This document shows, piece by piece, positions 37,587-42,230 of a DNA stretch of 42,230 nt. Origin of the DNA: Dehalococcoidia bacterium (GTDB taxonomy: Bacteria; Chloroflexota; Dehalococcoidia; Dehalococcoidales; Fen-1064); the NCBI GenBank assembly GCA_011170375.1, contig DUEV01000005.1, positions 1-42,230 of the forward strand, in the 5' to 3' direction. Numbering within the stretch: the first letter of the stretch is position 1; each line of letters starts with the position of its first letter. A program made the position numbers and the translations under genes. Below the pieces are notes generated by a model that was not told where the DNA came from, ran no database searches, and saw only the letters and a list, made by a program, of their open reading frames with translations.

Positions 37587-39365
37587 CTAGAAAGGCCACA
37601 ACAATGGTATCAGTATTACCGCCAGAACCCAGAAAATGATATTCAGCGGCAAGCCGATGCGCGTGAAATCAGTAAAACGGTAACCACCTGGTGAATAGAC
37701 CATGGTATTGGTCTGGTAACCCACGGGGGTGGCGAAGCTGGTTGAGGCAGCAAAGGTGATAGCAACCAAGAAAGGCCGAGGGTCAGCATTAATGGCACCA
37801 GCCAGCATGATAACAATCGGTGCAAGTATGGCGGCCGTGGCGTTATTGGACATCAGCTCCGTCAGTATGGCCGTGACGATATACGTTGCTGCCAGCAGAG
37901 GTAGCGGGCCCCATTCTAAGAGCGGTTGCAATACTGTATCTGCCAGCAAGAGGACCGCCCCGCTACTTTCCATGGCCACTCCCAGTGGAATGATACCACC
38001 GAGAAGGAAGATTATCTTCCAGTCGATAGCGTTGTACACCTCTTCGATGGTCAGGCAGCGTGTCAGCACCATACCTAAAGCCCCGATGCCGGCGGCAACC
38101 ATAATTGGGACAATATTGAATGCGGCCAGCACCACCAGGGCCACCGTCAGTAATACGGCAGCAATTGCCCTGTCCTTCCGGAAATAGAGCTCTGTAAGCT
38201 CATTGGTAACGACGGCATGAGCCGAATTCATCAGCCGCACGACATCGTCTTTATGCCCCTGAAGCAGGAGGGTATCACCGCTACTCAGTTCAATATCGGC
38301 CAGTCGGTCTCTCAGAACATGCCCTCTCCGCTGCATCGCCAGAATCGAGGCTCGATAACGGCGGAAGAAGTCGGATGTGGCCAGGGTACGACCGATTAGA
38401 TTAGAGCCTGGCGGAATCAGGACTTCAACAAGCTGCGTTTCATCGGAGCGGAGTTGCTGGTCACGCACCCTGACATTTTTAAGCAACTCAAGTCCATATT
38501 TTTGTTCCATGGCAACAATCCGCTCGATATGACCGTGAAGCAGGAGTAAATCGCCGGGCCTGATTCTGGTCCGAACAGGTCTGGAGACAGCTTTCCCCTC
38601 GCGAATCAGGTTGGAGAGCTCGATGCCGGTGTCACGAGACACCCTACCCTGCTCCCACGTTTTGCCAGCCAGCGGAGAATTACCCAGCACCTGGAGCTCA
38701 GCCAGGTAATCATCCAGCCGGTACTTGTCTACCTGCTCCGGCTCTCCTTTGCGTCTGGGCAACAACCACCGACTGGTGGCCAGCAGATAGAGAGTGCCGG
38801 CGACCACCATCACCAGTCCCAAGGGGGCAAACTCAAAGAAACCAAACGGTCTCAAATCCTGGCCGATGGCGATGCCGTTTACCAGCATATTCGTCGAGGT
38901 ACCAACCAGAGTACAGACACCACCGAACTGGCTGGCATAAGAAAGTGGTATCAGCACCCTGGAGGCAGGAATCCGACGACTATGCGCCAGAACAACGACA
39001 ATAGGGATGAAAATAGCCACTACAGCCGTATTAATCATAAATGCCGACAGGACAGCTACGACCAGACATATGACCAGTATCAGCCGCGTTTCTGTCCTGT
39101 CCATCAGCCGATCGAGGTGCCGGGCAAGCCACTGGACAAGCCCGGTTTTTACCAAGCCAGCGCTAACAACGAACATGGCGGCTATGGTAGCGGTAGCCTG
39201 ATTGGCAAAACCAGTAAGCGCCTGCTGCGGGGTCAATACGCCGGTTACCAGCAGCGCCAAAAGGGCACATATAGCTATCAGCTCGATTCGCAACCTGCCG
39301 TGGATAAAGAGGGCCACGGTGATAGCAAGTATGACAAACGTTGTTATTATGCTAGCATCCGGCAT
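37587..39365 (-). CDS. SLC13-family permease with two RCK_C (TrkA-C) domains
   Basis: A 592-residue transporter of the ion transporter superfamily. Two membrane halves flank a cytosolic insert. The first half contains VLSAFMINTAVVAIFIP and SYASQFGGVCTLVGTSTN, and the second TELMSNNATAAILAP and FATPVGYQTN; these repeats form the ion and substrate site. The insert, about residues 215-400, holds two TrkA-C type modules (RIRPGDLLLLHG and ELSSGDTLLLQG), which in relatives bind small ligands. Related proteins carry sulfate, dicarboxylates or citrate with sodium. The substrate cannot be told here. The start is ATG 39365. It is divergent from polA. Confidence 0.92.
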   Translation of the reverse strand: MPDASIITTFVILAITVALFIHGRLRIELIAICALLALLVTGVLTPQQALTGFANQATATIAAMFVVSAGLVKTGLVQWLARHLDRLMDRTETRLILVICLVVAVLSAFMINTAVVAIFIPIVVVLAHSRRIPASRVLIPLSYASQFGGVCTLVGTSTNMLVNGIAIGQDLRPFGFFEFAPLGLVMVVAGTLYLLATSRWLLPRRKGEPEQVDKYRLDDYLAELQVLGNSPLAGKTWEQGRVSRDTGIELSNLIREGKAVSRPVRTRIRPGDLLLLHGHIERIVAMEQKYGLELLKNVRVRDQQLRSDETQLVEVLIPPGSNLIGRTLATSDFFRRYRASILAMQRRGHVLRDRLADIELSSGDTLLLQGHKDDVVRLMNSAHAVVTNELTELYFRKDRAIAAVLLTVALVVLAAFNIVPIMVAAGIGALGMVLTRCLTIEEVYNAIDWKIIFLLGGIIPLGVAMESSGAVLLLADTVLQPLLEWGPLPLLAATYIVTAILTELMSNNATAAILAPIVIMLAGAINADPRPFLVAITFAASTSFATPVGYQTNTMVYSPGGYRFTDFTRIGLPLNIIFWVLAVILIPLLWPF

Positions 39366-39480
39366 AACTACTTTTCAGACATGCATTCCGCAATCTATAT
39401 GACTGACCCGCTTAAAAGTCTTTGTCTAAACACGATAATACTACCACGTGCGGGTTGAAATTTATACCATTCGCCTACTC

Positions 39481-39489
39481 TGCTATAAT
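39481..39489 (+). promoter_or_regulatory. Extended -10 promoter giving a leaderless polA mRNA
   Basis: TGC-TATAAT at 39481-39489 is a perfect extended -10 box. It ends 6 bases before the ATG at 39496, so the expected transcription start is the A of the start codon. No -35 box is seen at a proper distance (TTGAAA at 39455 is 23 bases away). Only GGGG, one base from the ATG, could serve as a ribosome site. Confidence 0.65.
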
Positions 39490-39495
39490 TGGGGC

Positions 39496-42219
39496 ATGAA
39501 TCAACGGCTGGTACTTTTCGATGGTAATGCCCTGGTGCACCGTGCCTACCACGCCATGAAGGATACCAAGCCACTAACCACCAAGAGCGGCGAGGTAGTC
39601 AGCGGCGTCTATGTTTTTACCCTGATGCTCCTCAAGATACTGGATGACCTGAAGCCCACCCACTACGCCATCGCCTTTGATACCCCAGCGCCGACCTTCC
39701 GGCATGAGATGTTTACCGAGTATAAAGCACATCGCCCCCCCACCCCTGATGAGCTAATACAGCAGATGGACCGGGTCCGGCAACTGGTCGATGCCTTTAA
39801 CATGCCCGCCTATGAGCTTGACGGCTATGAAGCTGATGATGTTCTCGGCAGCCTCAGTCGCCAGGCAGAGGAGCAGGGAGTTGAGACCATCATTGTCACC
39901 GGCGATGCCGATACGATGCAACTCGTCACGGAGCTGGTCAAGGTGCTCTACCCACGACCGAGAGGAACTTTCAGTGACGTTGACCTCTTTGATGAAGCTG
40001 CCGTGAGCGAGAAATATGGCGTCAGGCCGGAACATATCCCAGACTACAAGGCCCTGCTCGGTGACCCTTCGGACAATATTCCGGGTGTCCCGGGTATTGG
40101 TAAGAAGACGGCGGCCAAGCTCATCCGGGAGTTCGGCGGCATCGACGATATCTACAAGCACATCGACGAAGTTACCCCACCAAAGACGCAGGAAATCCTC
40201 CGGGAGAACGAGTCTACCGCCCGCCAGAGCCGGAAACTGGCCACCATCGTTACTGAAACGCCGGTAACCATCAATCTGGACGAGTGCCGTACGAGCAACT
40301 ACAACCGCCGCCGCGTGACCGACCTCTTCCGTGAGCTTGAGTTCACCAGCCTGATTGGTAAACTGCCCGAGGGAGGTGAGGCCACCACCGAGCCAGCCGT
40401 ACAGGTTGGTTCAGGGACACCTCCAAAGCGGGACTACCACACCGTCACCACCTCCGAGGGTCTTGATACGCTGCTGAAGCGGCTTTCAGCTGCCAAGGGC
40501 TTTGCCTTTGACCTTGAGACAACTGGATTGGATGTGATGAGAGACCGGCCTGTCGGTATATCAGTGTCACCGGCACCCGGCGAGGCCTATTACATACCCG
40601 TCGGTCATGTCGGCTGGGGGCAGGTGGAGCAGCTCCCGGTAGAGCAGGTCCTCGACCGGTTCAGGCCACTCTTCGAAGATACATCCCTTCCCAAGACTGC
40701 CCACAACGGCAAATTCGACATGATGATACTGGCCGAGAGCGGTGTTACCGTCAATAACCTGGTATCCGACACGATGATTGGCGCTCATCTGCTCAGCGAG
40801 AAGTCGCTGGGCCTCAAGGCCCTCGCCTTCCAGCGCCTCGGTGTTGAGATGACGCCGATAACCGACCTCATCGGCATGGGCGCCAGGCAAATCTCAATGT
40901 CCCAGGTACCGATTGAGCAGGCAGCGGAATACGCCTGCGCCGATGCCGATATTACCGGGCGACTGAACGAAGTCCTGCAACCGGAGCTACAGCAGGAAGG
41001 GCTGTGGCAGCTTTTCTCTGATGTCGAGATGCCACTGGTGCCGGTACTGATCCACATGGAAAGGAGCGGCATCGCTCTCGACACAAAGCTATTAACCGAG
41101 ATGTCTCTGCGGCTGGGGGAGCAGCTGCTTGGGCTGGAGAAGGAGATATATAATAGTGTCGGGCACCAGTTCAACATCAACTCGCCCAAACAGCTGGGCT
41201 CCGTCCTCTTCGAGGAGTTGCAGCTGCCCGGGACAAAGAAAAAGGGTAGCTACTCCACGGCGGCATCGGTACTGGAAGAACTCCGTGAAGTCCATCCAGT
41301 AGCGGGCTTCATCCTCGATTACCGCCAGCTCTCCAAGTTGAAATCAACGTATATCGATGCCCTGCCCGAACTGGTCAATTCAAGAACGGGGCGAGTCCAT
41401 ACCAGTTTCAACCAGACAAGAACAGCCACCGGTCGCCTTTCATCAAGTGACCCGAACCTGCAAAACATCCCCATCCGGGGCGAGCAGGGGAAGCAGATAA
41501 GAGAGGCCTTCATTGCCCCTGTCGGTTCCTGTCTCTTTGGTGCCGATTACTCACAGATTGACCTCCGTGCTCTTGCTCACCTGTCACAGGACAAGAACCT
41601 GCTGGCTGCCTTCCAGCACGATGAAGATATCCATGCAGCCACGGCAGCCCAGCTCTTCGGTGTCAGCGCTGCTGATGTCACCCCCGACATGCGCCGCCTG
41701 GCGAAGACAGTCAACTTCGGCGTCATCTACGGTATGAGTGAGTACGGGCTGGAGCAGGCAACTGAGCTATCTCGCGAGGAGGCCGCCAAGTTCATCGAAG
41801 CCTATTTTGAGAAATATCCTGGGGTAACGCAGTACCTGGAGTCCACCAAGCAACAGGCGCGAGAAAAAGGCTACGTGCAGACACTGCTCGGCAGGAAACG
41901 TACTATTGCCGAGATAAACTCCTCCAACCGCCAGGTGAGAGAGGCGGCGGAACGCATGGCCATCAATATGCCGGTACAGGGCACGTCCGCAGACATAATC
42001 AAAGTGGCTATGGTCAACCTGTACCGGGAGATGAGCCAGCGTAACCTGAAGAGCAAGATGCTGCTCCAGGTACATGACGAGCTTGTTTTTGAGGTACCAC
42101 AGGAGGAGCTTGCCGAGATGGGAGAACTCGTCCCCCACCTGATGTCCACTGCCCTAGAGCTCAGCGTTCCCCTGAAGGTAGATACCAAGACCGGCAGTAA
42201 CTGGGGAGAAATGGAATAA
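39496..42219 (+). CDS. polA: DNA polymerase I
   Basis: A repair and Okazaki-fragment-processing polymerase of 907 residues. Its 5' nuclease domain (1-290) has LFDGNALVHRAYHAM and GDPSDNIPGVPGIGKKTA. The 3'-5' exonuclease domain keeps its acidic ligands: Asp339 and Glu341 in FDLET, HNGKFD, and YACADADIT. The polymerase domain keeps RRLAKTVNFGVIYG, with the dideoxy-discriminating Phe, and the motif C VHDELVFEVP. In motif A, DYSQIDLR, Asp689 stands where E. coli has Glu710, the steric gate against ribonucleotides. ATG 39496 is chosen because the domain begins MNQRLVLFDGNA. The mRNA appears leaderless. Confidence 0.97.
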   Translation: MNQRLVLFDGNALVHRAYHAMKDTKPLTTKSGEVVSGVYVFTLMLLKILDDLKPTHYAIAFDTPAPTFRHEMFTEYKAHRPPTPDELIQQMDRVRQLVDAFNMPAYELDGYEADDVLGSLSRQAEEQGVETIIVTGDADTMQLVTELVKVLYPRPRGTFSDVDLFDEAAVSEKYGVRPEHIPDYKALLGDPSDNIPGVPGIGKKTAAKLIREFGGIDDIYKHIDEVTPPKTQEILRENESTARQSRKLATIVTETPVTINLDECRTSNYNRRRVTDLFRELEFTSLIGKLPEGGEATTEPAVQVGSGTPPKRDYHTVTTSEGLDTLLKRLSAAKGFAFDLETTGLDVMRDRPVGISVSPAPGEAYYIPVGHVGWGQVEQLPVEQVLDRFRPLFEDTSLPKTAHNGKFDMMILAESGVTVNNLVSDTMIGAHLLSEKSLGLKALAFQRLGVEMTPITDLIGMGARQISMSQVPIEQAAEYACADADITGRLNEVLQPELQQEGLWQLFSDVEMPLVPVLIHMERSGIALDTKLLTEMSLRLGEQLLGLEKEIYNSVGHQFNINSPKQLGSVLFEELQLPGTKKKGSYSTAASVLEELREVHPVAGFILDYRQLSKLKSTYIDALPELVNSRTGRVHTSFNQTRTATGRLSSSDPNLQNIPIRGEQGKQIREAFIAPVGSCLFGADYSQIDLRALAHLSQDKNLLAAFQHDEDIHAATAAQLFGVSAADVTPDMRRLAKTVNFGVIYGMSEYGLEQATELSREEAAKFIEAYFEKYPGVTQYLESTKQQAREKGYVQTLLGRKRTIAEINSSNRQVREAAERMAINMPVQGTSADIIKVAMVNLYREMSQRNLKSKMLLQVHDELVFEVPQEELAEMGELVPHLMSTALELSVPLKVDTKTGSNWGEME

Positions 42220-42230
42220 CCGCGGAATGT

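Overview
The window reads as a chromosomal stretch of an uncultured or little-studied Chloroflexota, most likely class Dehalococcoidia. The call rests on the mixture of genes rather than on a marker tree: a bacterial Elp3, an hrcA-grpE-dnaK-(Fe-S protein)-dnaJ cluster, RpoB and RpoC with acidic C-terminal tails, a DUF5667-type anti-sigma protein beside an ECF sigma factor, and dispersed hairpin repeats of the kind I associate with that class. I see no rRNA, tRNA, CRISPR array, prophage or classical insertion sequence. Gene density is high and nearly all genes are ordinary housekeeping genes in short operons. The accessory signal is concentrated at about 21.0-25.0 kb.

Layout. 1-1.8 kb: end of ahcY followed by metK (the SAM cycle). 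1.9-4.1 kb: a PP-loop ATPase (DUF71 family) and a phosphohexomutase. 4.1-12.3 kb: rpoB and rpoC behind a clear sigma70-type promoter, closed by a perfect 30-bp palindrome. 12.4-14.0 kb: ruvB and a GNAT acetyltransferase. 14.0-15.6 kb, minus strand: ECF sigma factor and a membrane anti-sigma candidate with overlapping reading frames. 15.8-16.5 kb: a RimI-like acetyltransferase with an insert. 16.5-19.4 kb, minus strand: small proteins, a Trm9-like methyltransferase and two membrane proteins. 19.7-21.0 kb: Elp3, the tRNA wobble-uridine enzyme whose product could be the substrate of the Trm9-like enzyme.

21.0-25.0 kb is a cluster of inverted, REP-like repeats. One GIY-YIG nuclease gene is boxed precisely between two inverted repeat arms. 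A large secreted, membrane-anchored beta-helix surface protein lies behind a perfect TTGACA/TATAAT promoter and a leader of about 200 nt, and ends in a strong terminator. A 96-100 bp repeat occurs in inverted orientation on both sides of this 3.6 kb segment.

25.1-31.7 kb: an MBL-fold protein (minus), then the heat-shock operon under a CIRCE-type HrcA operator, with an iron-sulfur protein between dnaK and dnaJ. 31.7-34.7 kb, minus strand: argF, der and plsY. 35.3-36.6 kb: three overlapping small genes (DUF4342, DUF123/GIY-YIG, histidine phosphatase). 36.6-39.4 kb, minus strand: SLC13-type permease and an ArsA/Get3-type ATPase. 39.5-42.2 kb: polA, apparently transcribed without a leader.

The best candidates for undescribed biology are the nuclease gene boxed in palindromic repeats, the Fe-S protein built into the chaperone operon, and the Elp3 plus Trm9-like pair.
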